Positions 1 to 6,569 of a stretch of DNA of 15,466 bases are shown one piece after another. This DNA is from an uncultured Ruminococcus sp. (lineage in GTDB: Bacteria; Bacillota; Clostridia; Oscillospirales; CAG-272). The notes under the pieces were generated by a model. That model was given only the letters and a program-made list of their open reading frames with translations. It was not told the origin of the DNA and searched no databases. A program made the position numbers and the translations under genes. Where the stretch lies: positions 1-15,466 of the forward strand of contig CADBTH010000207.1 in NCBI GenBank assembly GCA_902797495.1, given 5' to 3'. Within the stretch, counting starts at the first letter, position 1. Every line of letters begins with the position of its first letter.

Positions 1-207
1 AGGATGGAAAGGCGAGGTAAGAGCTCACCGGCACTGTGGTAACACCGTGCAAATGTAAACCCTATCCGAAGCAACACCGTATGTGAGAGGGGCGACCCGC
101 GCCGGCCCGGCGCATTCTCACGGGTGGCTCGAGGCGTGCGGCAACGTACGTCCCAGACAGATGGCAGTCATGCGTCAGCATACAAAACCCGGCTTACAGA
201 CTTACTT
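1..207 (+). ncRNA. rnpB: RNase P RNA, 3' portion (5' end outside window)
   Basis: This is the RNA subunit of RNase P, the ribozyme that matures tRNA 5' ends. What is seen: the conserved segment GGTAAGAGCTCACCGGC near 16-32, a GGTAACACC element at 38-46, GTAAACCCTATCCGAAGCAA at 55-74, the AGACAGATGGCAGTCATG block at about 156-173, and the near-terminal ACAAAACCCGGCTTAC at about 182-197, all in the order and spacing of the bacterial class A molecule. The catalytic-domain 5' part (first CR-I to CR-III elements) is missing only because the window starts inside the gene. The exact 3' end is uncertain by about 10 bases. The protein partner RnpA is encoded about 8 kb away on the other strand. Confidence 0.93.
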
Positions 208-215
208 CACAAAAG

Positions 216-258
216 CTCCCCGCAAGGTATCAACACCGGCGGAGGGTTATTTTGTTTG
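216..258 (+). terminator. Possible rnpB terminator
   Basis: An imperfect hairpin (left arm CCGC..GGT at about 220-228, right arm ACC.GCGG at about 234-242) is followed by a T-rich tail TTATTTTGTTTG at 247-258. It lies a few bases after the expected rnpB 3' end. The stem contains bulges, so the call rests mainly on position and tail. Confidence 0.4.
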
Positions 259-308
259 ACGGGGAATATACCGTTTGCGGTCATTTTGCACAAAAAGTCA
301 TTTAAATA

Positions 309-337
309 TTGACAAATGTTTGGTAATATGATATCAT
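309..337 (+). promoter_or_regulatory. Sigma-70-type promoter for minD-mgsA-like pair
   Basis: A perfect -35 box TTGACA at 309-314 is followed by a 17-base spacer and a -10 box TATCAT at 332-337. It lies 35 bases before the TTG start of the MinD-type gene, leaving a short leader containing the AGGAGG ribosome binding site at 361-366. Confidence 0.75.
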
Positions 338-371
338 ATATCTATCCATATAAGTTCGCAAGGAGGTCGTT

Positions 372-1160
372 TTGGCAACTCGTAAGATAATCGTGGCGTC
401 GTCGAAGGGCGGCGTCGGCAAATCTACCGTCGCGCTGGGCGTTGCGGGGGCTCTCTGCACGCTCGGAAAAAAAGTTTTGCTTTGCGATCTCGATTTTGAA
501 AACCCGTGCCTCGACCTCTATATGGGGATCGAAGACGCGGCTCTGTTCAACGTTGCGGACGTCGCCAAGGGACGCGCGACTCCCGAAAAGGCGATACTGA
601 AAAACTCCGCAGGCCTCTCGTTTCTCGCCTCTCCCGAAGGGGTGGTCCCCGGGGGAACGGGTGAGAACGACATATCGGAGGCGGAGCTTGCGAAGGCTCT
701 GACGGACGCGGTGTCGTCGGCGGAATACGATTTCGCGATATTCGACACGGGCACGGCTCACGGGATCCCGGCTCTGCTCGCGGACACCTTCCGCGGTGCT
801 ACGGCTCTTATCGTCGCGTCTCACCAGTCGTCGTCGTCGCGCGGCGCGGAACGCACGGCAGCGATGTTTGAGGCCCACGGGATCAGAGAGTGCCGGCTCG
901 TCGTCTGCGGTTACGAGTTTATCGAGGCCGCGAGGAACGAGAGACGCGGCATCGTCGATATTATCGACTCTTCCCGCGTGCCGCTCATTGGCGCCGTCCC
1001 GTACGACAGAACGCTCATGCTCAGCTGCGAGCGCGGAGTAAAGGTGCCGGAGGGCTCGGACGCCGCGGAAGCGTTCCTCAACATAGCCCACCGTCTGTGC
1101 GGAAGGACCGTGCGTCTCTTCGACGGGATAAACAGCGTAAAAAGGCGAAAGATAATTTGA
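372..1160 (+). CDS. MinD-type P-loop ATPase (ParA/MinD family)
   Basis: This 262-residue protein belongs to the MinD branch of deviant Walker ATPases, which bind ATP as membrane-associated dimers and position cell-division or other machinery. Seen in the sequence: the deviant Walker A KGGVGKST at residues 12-19 with signature lysine K12; DLDFENP at 39-45; a MinD-like stretch MGIEDAALFNVADV at 51-64; a hydrophobic strand ending in D125 (Walker B-like); and GAVPYDRTLMLSCERG at 207-222, matching the MinD 'G..P.D..V..S..RG' region. The C-terminus (about 245-262, RTVRLFDGINSVKRRKII) could form the amphipathic membrane-targeting helix. The start is TTG at 372, chosen because AGGAGG (361-366) sits five bases upstream. 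No MinC or MinE is present nearby; rnpB precedes it and an MgsA-like gene follows after 21 bases. In many Clostridia minD lies in a minCDE-rodA-mgsA cluster, so a MinD origin is likely, though another ParA-type role is possible. Confidence 0.8.
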   Translation: MATRKIIVASSKGGVGKSTVALGVAGALCTLGKKVLLCDLDFENPCLDLYMGIEDAALFNVADVAKGRATPEKAILKNSAGLSFLASPEGVVPGGTGENDISEAELAKALTDAVSSAEYDFAIFDTGTAHGIPALLADTFRGATALIVASHQSSSSRGAERTAAMFEAHGIRECRLVVCGYEFIEAARNERRGIVDIIDSSRVPLIGAVPYDRTLMLSCERGVKVPEGSDAAEAFLNIAHRLCGRTVRLFDGINSVKRRKII

Positions 1161-1181
1161 CGACATAAAAGGAGGATGGAC

Positions 1182-1619
1182 ATGGAAATAGCAATGATAG
1201 CGGACGATTCCAAAAAGGAGCTTCTTACCCAGTTCTGCATAGCTTACTGCGGTATCCTTTCAAAGCACAACATTTGTTCTACGAATATTACGGGCAAATA
1301 CGTCTCCGACGCAACGGGTCTCCAGATAGAGCGACTTCTCGCGGGAAATCAGGGCGGCGTTCAGCAGATCACGTCGAGGATACAGTACAACGAGATCGAC
1401 GTAGTTCTCTATTTCCGCTCTTCCGACGCGATACCCACGTTCAACGAAAACGAGTATCAGCTGCTGAGAATGTGCGACCTTCACAACATCCCCGTTGCGA
1501 CGAACATCGCGACGGCGGAAGTCATCATCTGCGCGCTCGACAAGGGCGACCTCGACTGGAGAGAGATCGTCAATCCGAAGTCGGAATACAACAGAAGAAA
1601 AAGAGCCGTAACGTATTGA
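1182..1619 (+). CDS. Methylglyoxal-synthase-like protein with substituted active site
   Basis: This 145-residue protein has the MGS-like fold along its whole length and the usual family length (E. coli 152, B. subtilis 137). Methylglyoxal synthase converts dihydroxyacetone phosphate to methylglyoxal plus phosphate. Conserved framework is seen: IAMIADDSKKE (residues 3-13), DATGLQIERL (43-52), IDVVLYF (72-78) and HNIPVATNIATAE (about 100-112). However, the family's GGDQQ catalytic-Asp motif reads GGVQQ (V60), the NAVPHDPD-type segment with the catalytic His reads DAIPTFNEN (82-90), and the FRDP aspartate is Ser80. The GTTG phosphate loop reads NITG (35-38). Synthase activity is therefore doubtful. 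The start at 1182 is preferred over the ATG at 1176 because GGAGG (1171-1175) directly abuts the first ATG but lies six bases from the second. It follows the MinD-type gene by 21 bases, so the two are probably co-transcribed. It could be a sensor, a binding protein, or an enzyme of changed specificity. Confidence 0.82.
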   Translation: MEIAMIADDSKKELLTQFCIAYCGILSKHNICSTNITGKYVSDATGLQIERLLAGNQGGVQQITSRIQYNEIDVVLYFRSSDAIPTFNENEYQLLRMCDLHNIPVATNIATAEVIICALDKGDLDWREIVNPKSEYNRRKRAVTY

Positions 1620-1627
1620 TAAAAGGC

Positions 1628-1660
1628 AGGATCCGCCGACGGCGGATCCTTCGTATTTTA
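1628..1660 (+). terminator. Intrinsic terminator after mgsA-like gene
   Basis: A perfect 10-base-pair stem (AGGATCCGCC at 1628-1637, GGCGGATCCT at 1641-1650) with a three-base loop starts eight bases after the stop codon and is followed by TCGTATTTTA. The T tract is interrupted, so some read-through into the ymdB-like gene is possible. Confidence 0.65.
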
Positions 1661-1673
1661 AGGGGAGAAAAAG

Positions 1674-2459
1674 ATGGCTTTTAAAATACTTGCGCTCGGC
1701 GACGTGGTCGGCGAGTGTGGAACGAAGTTTCTGACCCGACCCGGATTTCTGTCCGGAATAAAGCGGGAATACGGGATAGATCTGACGATCGCCAACGGCG
1801 AGAACAGCGCGAAGGGAAACGGGCTGACGCCCGACAGCGCAGATTCCCTCTTCGACGCGGGAGTCGATATCATAACCGGAGGCAATCACACCTGGCAGAA
1901 GAATCAGGTCTACTCGATGCTCGACGACGACGGAAGGCTCGTAAGACCCGCAAACTTTCCCGGGAAAGCGCCCGGGGTCGGCTACACCTATGCCGACGTG
2001 AACGGAGTGAGGGTCCTCGTGTTCAACCTTTCCGGCAATGCGTTCATGCTCGAGCCCGTCGCATCCCCCTACGAGTGGGCGGATAAGATACTCGAGAACG
2101 AGGCGGGGAAATACGACGTCTCCGTCCTCGATTTCCACGCCGAAACGACGAGCGAAAAGATCGCGATGGGCTGGTACCTCGACGGCAGAGTCTCCGCAGT
2201 CTTCGGAACCCACACGCACGTTCAGACCGCGGACGGCAGAGTCCTTCCGAAGGGAACGGGATATATAACCGATATCGGTATGTGCGGTTCGATGAACGGA
2301 GTCCTCGGCGTAAAGACAGAGTGCATTCTCCACAAGTTCACAGTCCACACCCCCTGCCGCTTCGAAGAAGCGACCGGAGACGAACACCTCCACGGCGCCG
2401 TCTTCGAAATAGACTCCTCCACCGGAAAATGCATCTCGGTCGAGACGATAAGAAAATAG
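1674..2459 (+). CDS. ymdB: YmdB-family metallophosphoesterase (2',3'-cyclic-nucleotide phosphodiesterase type)
   Basis: This is a 261-residue cytoplasmic binuclear-metal phosphoesterase of the YmdB/DR1281 family, whose B. subtilis member hydrolyses cyclic nucleotides and affects biofilm and RNase-related regulation. The length equals the family's usual size. Metal-ligand motifs appear in the expected order: LALGDVVG with D10, ANGENSAKG with E43 and N44, GGNHTW with N71 and H72, DFHAETTSEK with H155, and FGTHTHVQTADGR with H180 and H182; TGYITDIGMCG (195-205) is also typical. In Firmicutes the gene often sits next to rny (RNase Y) or rec genes; here neither is visible. A purine-rich site (AGGGGAG, 1661-1667) lies seven bases before ATG. 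It is separated from the upstream gene by a hairpin, so it may be a monocistronic unit or depend on read-through. The exact substrate in this organism is inferred. Confidence 0.92.
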   Translation: MAFKILALGDVVGECGTKFLTRPGFLSGIKREYGIDLTIANGENSAKGNGLTPDSADSLFDAGVDIITGGNHTWQKNQVYSMLDDDGRLVRPANFPGKAPGVGYTYADVNGVRVLVFNLSGNAFMLEPVASPYEWADKILENEAGKYDVSVLDFHAETTSEKIAMGWYLDGRVSAVFGTHTHVQTADGRVLPKGTGYITDIGMCGSMNGVLGVKTECILHKFTVHTPCRFEEATGDEHLHGAVFEIDSSTGKCISVETIRK

Positions 2460-2470
2460 AAATTATTAAT

Positions 2471-2523
2471 GGAGGGACTTTTGAAAAAGTCCCTCCAAAC
2501 CTCTTCAAAACTTTTGGAAAATG
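2471..2523. repeat. Palindromic intergenic repeat-like element
   Basis: A 12-base inverted repeat (GGAGGGACTTTT at 2471-2482 and AAAAGTCCCTCC at 2485-2496) is followed by a spaced tail containing CCTCTTCAAAACTTTTGG (about 2499-2516). It has no poly-T tail on the plus strand. The form (perfect palindrome of GGGACTTTT type plus a TTCAAAACTTTT tail) resembles short dispersed elements remembered from clostridial genomes; only one copy is visible here, so repetition is inferred. Confidence 0.45.
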
Positions 2524-2525
2524 AA

Positions 2526-2560
2526 CGCCCCGAAAGCGTCGCTTTCGGGGCGGTTTTATT
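2526..2560. terminator. Strong terminator between convergent genes
   Basis: A perfect 12-base-pair stem (CGCCCCGAAAGC at 2526-2537, GCTTTCGGGGCG at 2541-2552) with loop GTC is followed by GTTTTATT on the plus strand. On the minus strand the hairpin is followed by TTCATTTTCC. It lies between the ends of the convergent ymdB-like gene and the dockerin gene and probably serves both. Confidence 0.88.
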
Positions 2561-2574
2561 ATGACCTTATTCTA

Positions 2575-4704
2575 TTATGCTCCCGCCAGGATCTTTCTGA
2601 GTATCAGGACGTCTTTCATTGTGATCGTCCCGTCTCCGTCGAGATCGGCGTTATAGTCGTAGAACGGTTCCGATTCTGCCGCGCCTGCCAGGGTCTTTCT
2701 GAGAAGCAGAACGTCCTTCATATTGACGGTGCCGCTTCCGTCGGCGTCGCCTTTCAGAACGGGCGGAAGCGCCGTCACGTCGGTCACTTCATCGCATCTC
2801 GTGCAGTGTCTCGACTTCTGACCGGGCGTCGTTTCCGTCGGCTCGACGTCAACGGTGAATTCTTCTTCGAAGTCGTGTCCGAGCGCGGGGATGACCTCTG
2901 TACCAAGATACTTGTGACACCACCAACAGTATTCATCGCGCTTTCCTTCGGTCGTACATGTCGGTTCCTGCGTGACGATATGGTCCGACAAATCGTGATT
3001 GCATCTTGATATTCCGTCGACGAAATTATAGTACTCGACGTTGTCGAGTAGGATCTGACAGTTCATCCTTCTGAGGATGACGCCGCACTCGTCCTTGCCG
3101 GGGCAGTCGAAGTACCTGTAGCTCATTCTGAACATCGGGGCGGCGTCGGCCCTTATCGTGCCGTTTTCCATAGGCGGATCGAAGTAGAATCTCATCTCGC
3201 AGTTATCTCTGTAGTACTGGAACACGATGTGGTGCCACTCGTTCAGCGTAAACGGGTAGGTGTCCTCTGCGAGGATCTTTCGCGAGGAGGTCTCAACGAT
3301 CACGAATTTGCCGAGATCAAAGTCGTAGCCGCACTCGTAGTCTACGGTCGACGAGCCGCCGAACCAGTGATAGAGCGCGGAGTTGTAACCGGGTTCAAAG
3401 TTCTCCACGTTGATCACTTTGACGTCGTATTCCATCGTGTAGCTGCAGTCTTCGGCGAGGTATGTTGGCGGCAGATCATGTTCCCCGCCTGTTGACAGAT
3501 AGTTGTTTTCGTTCCATCCCGAGTCGGTCGCGTCGTCGTATTCCCAGCGCGCAACGTGGTTGCGGGGATTTCCGGGTTCCTCGACCCATTCGCCGTTCTG
3601 ACGGTAACCGAGAACGTCCATGTCCGCCTCTCGCTCGTAGTCGAGCTTTATATGAACGGACTCGTCTATCGCCGTCGGGTAGTGAGGCGATATGACCGGA
3701 GGAACGTATTCGCCGATCACATAGTCGCCCGTGTACGTTCCGTCTTCGCTTACCTTATCTCCTGTGAGCGTGACCTTGTTGGAGCCGCCGCAGGTACGGA
3801 CGCACTTTTCCTGCTGTGCGTTGATGATGCCGCTTCCCCAGGAAAGACCTGCGTTGAATTTTGCTTCTCCTGTGTTCCCGTCCGCGTTGTAGACGACGGC
3901 GGTCATTCCGTACTCTCTGCCGATCGCTCCGTTCGGATTTCTCGATGAATAATCGGAGTAATTGTGAGAGTAGTTATCGATGTATCCCCACGGGATCGCG
4001 ATCTCATACGTAGTGACTCCGGTCGCAGTGTCGTAGTTGAAGTTTGCTCCTGCAGGAACTACGGCGGCTTTGCAGGATCCGCCCGAGAAGGACGTGATGC
4101 CTGTGCCCGTCGCGTTGTTCCACGCTTCGGTGAAGCCGCCCGCCGCTTCGACGAATCCGAAGCAGAAATCGTCGATATCGTCGCGGCTCCAGGGTTTGCC
4201 GTCGTATTCCGCGTCGTACATTTCGGGACCGAGAGGGCTTACTGCGTTGTAGCCTTCGGGGTCGACTCTCATCTGCAGAGCGTCGCCGTTCCACGTCTCG
4301 CCTTTGCCGTTTTTCAGCGAGTGACCGTCGGGATCGTTCACTTTTACCGCTACATAGTAGTAATCCTCGTCCCAGCGCAGCCAGACCATATAGCTCATGT
4401 TGAGGACGTCAACGTCATAGGTCGCCGCGGGATTTCTGTAGAAGAAGGTGTTGAACTCGTTGGCCTCCGGCGCGCCATCGTCCGACAGATATATGGATTC
4501 TCCGACGTCCGCCTGGTCTACCCAGACCGTGGGTTCGCCCCATTCATCTTCGCTGACTCGCCCGTCGATCACGGGTTTTTCGTCAAAATACGGCGCCTCG
4601 ACTTCCGCTGTCGGAAGACCTTCGACCGCCGCCGACGTGATCGCCGCCGCAAAAGACGCGAAGATCATGATCGCCGCTATAATTAAAGAAACGGATCTTT
4701 TCAT
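2575..4704 (-). CDS. Secreted dockerin protein with CBM9/DOMON-like and LamG-like domains
   Basis: This 709-residue exported protein is built as an extracellular carbohydrate-associated module carrier. Residues 1-26 form a signal peptide (basic KR, hydrophobic core, Ala-rich cleavage region). Residues about 40-310 resemble a CBM9/DOMON-like sugar-binding domain: VIDGRVSEDEW at 45-55, YMVWLRWDEDYYYVAVKV at 105-122, YEIAIPWGYID at 233-243. Residues about 350-565 look like a LamG/concanavalin-type sandwich (EWHHIVFQYY at 489-498). Residues 568-645 hold two copies of a Cys/GH module (C568, C583, C593, C596, IPALGH at 605-610, then C634, C637). The C-terminus (652-709) is a type I dockerin: Ca loops D653-D664 and D687-D698, each ending TxNMKD/TITMKD followed by VL.LRK. 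No catalytic domain is recognised. AGGAGGA precedes the ATG. A cellulosome-like or cell-surface scaffold partner is expected outside the window. Confidence 0.85.
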   Translation of the reverse strand: MKRSVSLIIAAIMIFASFAAAITSAAVEGLPTAEVEAPYFDEKPVIDGRVSEDEWGEPTVWVDQADVGESIYLSDDGAPEANEFNTFFYRNPAATYDVDVLNMSYMVWLRWDEDYYYVAVKVNDPDGHSLKNGKGETWNGDALQMRVDPEGYNAVSPLGPEMYDAEYDGKPWSRDDIDDFCFGFVEAAGGFTEAWNNATGTGITSFSGGSCKAAVVPAGANFNYDTATGVTTYEIAIPWGYIDNYSHNYSDYSSRNPNGAIGREYGMTAVVYNADGNTGEAKFNAGLSWGSGIINAQQEKCVRTCGGSNKVTLTGDKVSEDGTYTGDYVIGEYVPPVISPHYPTAIDESVHIKLDYEREADMDVLGYRQNGEWVEEPGNPRNHVARWEYDDATDSGWNENNYLSTGGEHDLPPTYLAEDCSYTMEYDVKVINVENFEPGYNSALYHWFGGSSTVDYECGYDFDLGKFVIVETSSRKILAEDTYPFTLNEWHHIVFQYYRDNCEMRFYFDPPMENGTIRADAAPMFRMSYRYFDCPGKDECGVILRRMNCQILLDNVEYYNFVDGISRCNHDLSDHIVTQEPTCTTEGKRDEYCWWCHKYLGTEVIPALGHDFEEEFTVDVEPTETTPGQKSRHCTRCDEVTDVTALPPVLKGDADGSGTVNMKDVLLLRKTLAGAAESEPFYDYNADLDGDGTITMKDVLILRKILAGA

Positions 4705-4734
4705 GTTGTCCTCCTGATAATTTATTGCAGGTTC

Positions 4735-4763
4735 AGTATATCATATAATGAGCAAAAAGTAAA
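4735..4763 (-). promoter_or_regulatory. Promoter of the dockerin gene
   Basis: On the minus strand, TTTACT (4758-4763) and TATACT (4735-4740) are separated by exactly 17 bases and lie about 30 bases upstream of the dockerin start codon. This suggests that the gene is transcribed independently of the upstream rsmG. Confidence 0.65.
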
Positions 4764-4798
4764 CAGAGGGCCAAGACGTATTTATTTACAGCGGCCTC
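4751..4798 (-). terminator. Weak possible terminator of rsmG
   Basis: On the minus strand a GAGGCC arm (4793-4798) that overlaps the last rsmG codons can pair with GGCCCTC (4766-4772) with one bulged base; the following bases TGTTTACTTTTTGC are T-rich. The loop is long (20 bases), and the tail coincides with the -35 box of the next promoter. Confidence 0.3.
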
Positions 4799-5502
4799 TT
4801 TTTGATCTGCGCGTACCTGCGAGGATACGCGGCGGGAGTCGGAGAGACCTTTTTATAAATAAGGATGCTTCTTTCTCCTCCGTCTTCTATTTCGTACCCA
4901 AACGCGCGCTCGAAAGAGAGTCCGAGCTTTCTTGTTCCCCCTTCTGCCTCAATGCGCTCCTCTTCCGCGGCGGAGCCCTTCATAGCGAGAAAGTATCCTC
5001 CGACTTTTACGAACGGCGCGCATAGCTCCGCTAAAATATTCAGTCTTGCTACGGCGCGGGCGGTCGCGATATCGAACGTCTCGCGGCGGGATGCGACTGC
5101 CTCCTCTGCTCTTTCGGGCACGGTCTGCACGGTCACTCCGCAAAGCGAGGCGGTTTGAGATATGAACTCGCACTTTTTTGCCGTCGAATCGAGCGCGGTG
5201 ACGCTGATCTCCGGGCAAGCGATCGCTATCGGCAGGGCCGGGAAACCTCCCCCGCTCCCAACGTCGATTAGGGATCCGGAGGCGCATAGCTCTTTGACTG
5301 CGGCCGCCGCATACAGGGAGTCAACGACGTGCTTGCGCAGCGCCTCGTGAGGATCGGTTATCGCCGTGAGATTGAACAGCTTTCCCTTCTCCGACAGTTC
5401 GGAGAGGTGCAAATAAAGCCTTTCCGCAACGGAGTCCGACCCGAACTCTTCCGGGAACGGCGCGGCAAGCCCGAGATATTCTCTGTAAAATTCCGAAAAC
5501 AT
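4786..5502 (-). CDS. rsmG: 16S rRNA (guanine-527 N7) methyltransferase RsmG
   Basis: RsmG (GidB) uses S-adenosylmethionine to make m7G527 in 16S rRNA; loss of it gives low-level streptomycin resistance in several bacteria. The 238-residue length is normal. Seen: KLFNLTAITD at 41-50, KHVVDSL at 57-63, the SAM-binding glycine loop LIDVGSGGGFPALPIAI at 78-94, ALDSTAKKCEFI at 103-114, a TARAVA segment typical of the family, AMKG near the second strand, and the conserved basic C-terminal ending YPRR followed by KKRPL. The start ATG at 5502 has AGGAG six bases upstream. It follows jag by 77 bases with a stable hairpin between them. In many Firmicutes mnmE and mnmG lie between jag and rsmG; here both are absent, so this is a shortened version of that conserved block. 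Confidence 0.96.
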   Translation of the reverse strand: MFSEFYREYLGLAAPFPEEFGSDSVAERLYLHLSELSEKGKLFNLTAITDPHEALRKHVVDSLYAAAAVKELCASGSLIDVGSGGGFPALPIAIACPEISVTALDSTAKKCEFISQTASLCGVTVQTVPERAEEAVASRRETFDIATARAVARLNILAELCAPFVKVGGYFLAMKGSAAEEERIEAEGGTRKLGLSFERAFGYEIEDGGERSILIYKKVSPTPAAYPRRYAQIKKRPL

Positions 5503-5515
5503 AAGATACTCCTGA

Positions 5516-5544
5516 AAACGGGGCTTCCGAAGAAGCCCCCGTTT
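5516..5544 (-). terminator. Hairpin between jag and rsmG (partial terminator or attenuator)
   Basis: The arms AAACGGGGCTTC (5516-5527) and GAAGCCCCCGTTT (5532-5544) pair over 12 base pairs with one bulged C and a four-base loop. In the direction of jag-rsmG transcription it is followed only by a short T run (GTTTTC) and then immediately by the rsmG ribosome binding site, so it may reduce rather than stop transcription. On the opposite strand the run of five T's at 5549-5553 would make a better terminator, but no plus-strand gene needs one. Confidence 0.45.
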
Positions 5545-5579
5545 CGTATTTTTGTGGTTCCCTGATACTTTGGGTTCCC

Positions 5580-6554
5580 TTATTCTTCGGACGTGCCGGA
5601 CGGGCGGCGTCTGTTGCCGGAGCGTCTCGGACGTCTTTCGACCTTGTCGGCTCCCTCGTACGTAACGACGATCTTGCGGTTTTCGTCCGATCCCACGGAG
5701 TGGGTCGAGATGTTTTCGTATCCCTGGAGCTCGGAGTGGATGATCCTTCTTTCGTAAGGGTTCATCGGCTCGAGAAGAACGTTCTTTCTGTATTTCTGCG
5801 CTTTTGCCGCCGTTCTGCGGGCGAGAGCGCGGAGAGTTTCTTCTCTCTTTTCTCTGTAGTTTTCGATGTCAACTACGATCTTGACGAATTCCTTCTGCGT
5901 GTTTCCTCCGCGGCGCAGAGCCGAGAGGTTGACGAGGTACTGGATAGCGTCGAGAGTTTCGCCGTGGTGACCGATCAGGATGCCCGCGCCCTCTCCGGAG
6001 ATAACGAGCTTCGGATAAACGGTGCCGCCTTCTCCCGCGCTCTCTACTCCGTCGATCGCCGCGACGGCGTCGATCTCCATGTTCTTAAGAAGGTTGTTTG
6101 CGAATTCGACCGCGTACTGCTTTTCTTCCTCGGTCACAACGATGACGCGGGGCTCTTTTACGGGAGCGGGTTCTTTCGCGCTCTTCGTTTCCTTTGCGCT
6201 GTCTGCCGCGGGAGCTTTCTCTTCCTTCTTTTCGGTTTTTCTTTCGGGCTTTCTTTCCGGCTTTCTCTCGGGCTTTTTCTCAGCCTTCTTTTCGGGTCTC
6301 TTCGTCTCGCCCGAGCCGCCCTTGTTGGTCGTGACGCTCATGTCCTTGATAGAAGTTACGAGGTCGTCGAGGGAGATGTCTTCCTCGTCGTTGATCGTGA
6401 CTCTGATCTTTGCGGGCGACGAGCCGATACCGAGAAAACCTTTCTTCGGCATTTCCGCGATATCGTACGAAGCGTTCTTGCTTCCGTACTGCGCGACGGC
6501 GTTCGCCATCGCCTCTTCGACGGTTTTACCGGTAACAATAATTTCTTCGCTCAT
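5580..6554 (-). CDS. jag: RNA-binding protein Jag/KhpB (Jag-N, KH and R3H domains)
   Basis: Jag (also KhpB or EloR) is a cytoplasmic RNA-binding protein that, with KhpA in other Firmicutes, controls cell elongation and gene expression after transcription. The 324-residue protein has an N-terminal Jag-N domain (1-57, EIIVTGKTVEEAM and KKGFLGIG at 37-44), a highly charged linker (about 80-135) containing the tandem KPER repeats at 94-105, a KH domain with the GHHG loop at 195-198, and an R3H domain (about 245-305) with R269 and H273 in YERRIIH. The C-terminus ends in a basic tail (306-317). yidC lies only 15 bases upstream, the usual arrangement. The yidC stop codon overlaps the likely Shine-Dalgarno (GAGGA), leaving an unusually long spacing of about 12 bases before the ATG, which may make translation depend on coupling to yidC. 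Confidence 0.95.
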   Translation of the reverse strand: MSEEIIVTGKTVEEAMANAVAQYGSKNASYDIAEMPKKGFLGIGSSPAKIRVTINDEEDISLDDLVTSIKDMSVTTNKGGSGETKRPEKKAEKKPERKPERKPERKTEKKEEKAPAADSAKETKSAKEPAPVKEPRVIVVTEEEKQYAVEFANNLLKNMEIDAVAAIDGVESAGEGGTVYPKLVISGEGAGILIGHHGETLDAIQYLVNLSALRRGGNTQKEFVKIVVDIENYREKREETLRALARRTAAKAQKYRKNVLLEPMNPYERRIIHSELQGYENISTHSVGSDENRKIVVTYEGADKVERRPRRSGNRRRPSGTSEE

Positions 6555-6569
6555 ATTAAAGTTAAATCC

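Noticed and set aside
1176..1181. Upstream ATG as the start of the mgsA-like gene.
   Set aside because: The GGAGG directly touches this ATG, leaving no spacer; the ATG at 1182 has a proper six-base spacing and begins where homologues begin.
1260..2393. A long minus-strand open frame opposite the mgsA-like and ymdB-like genes.
   Set aside because: The plus-strand products match known families through their full length; the reverse frame has no recognisable domain and spans a terminator.
2471..2496. Calling the first palindrome the ymdB terminator.
   Set aside because: It is not followed by a T tract on the plus strand, whereas the next hairpin at 2526-2552 is.
6235..6290. Tandem repeats as a CRISPR-like or satellite array.
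   Set aside because: The repetition comes from three KPER codon units inside the Jag linker and is in frame; there are no spacers.
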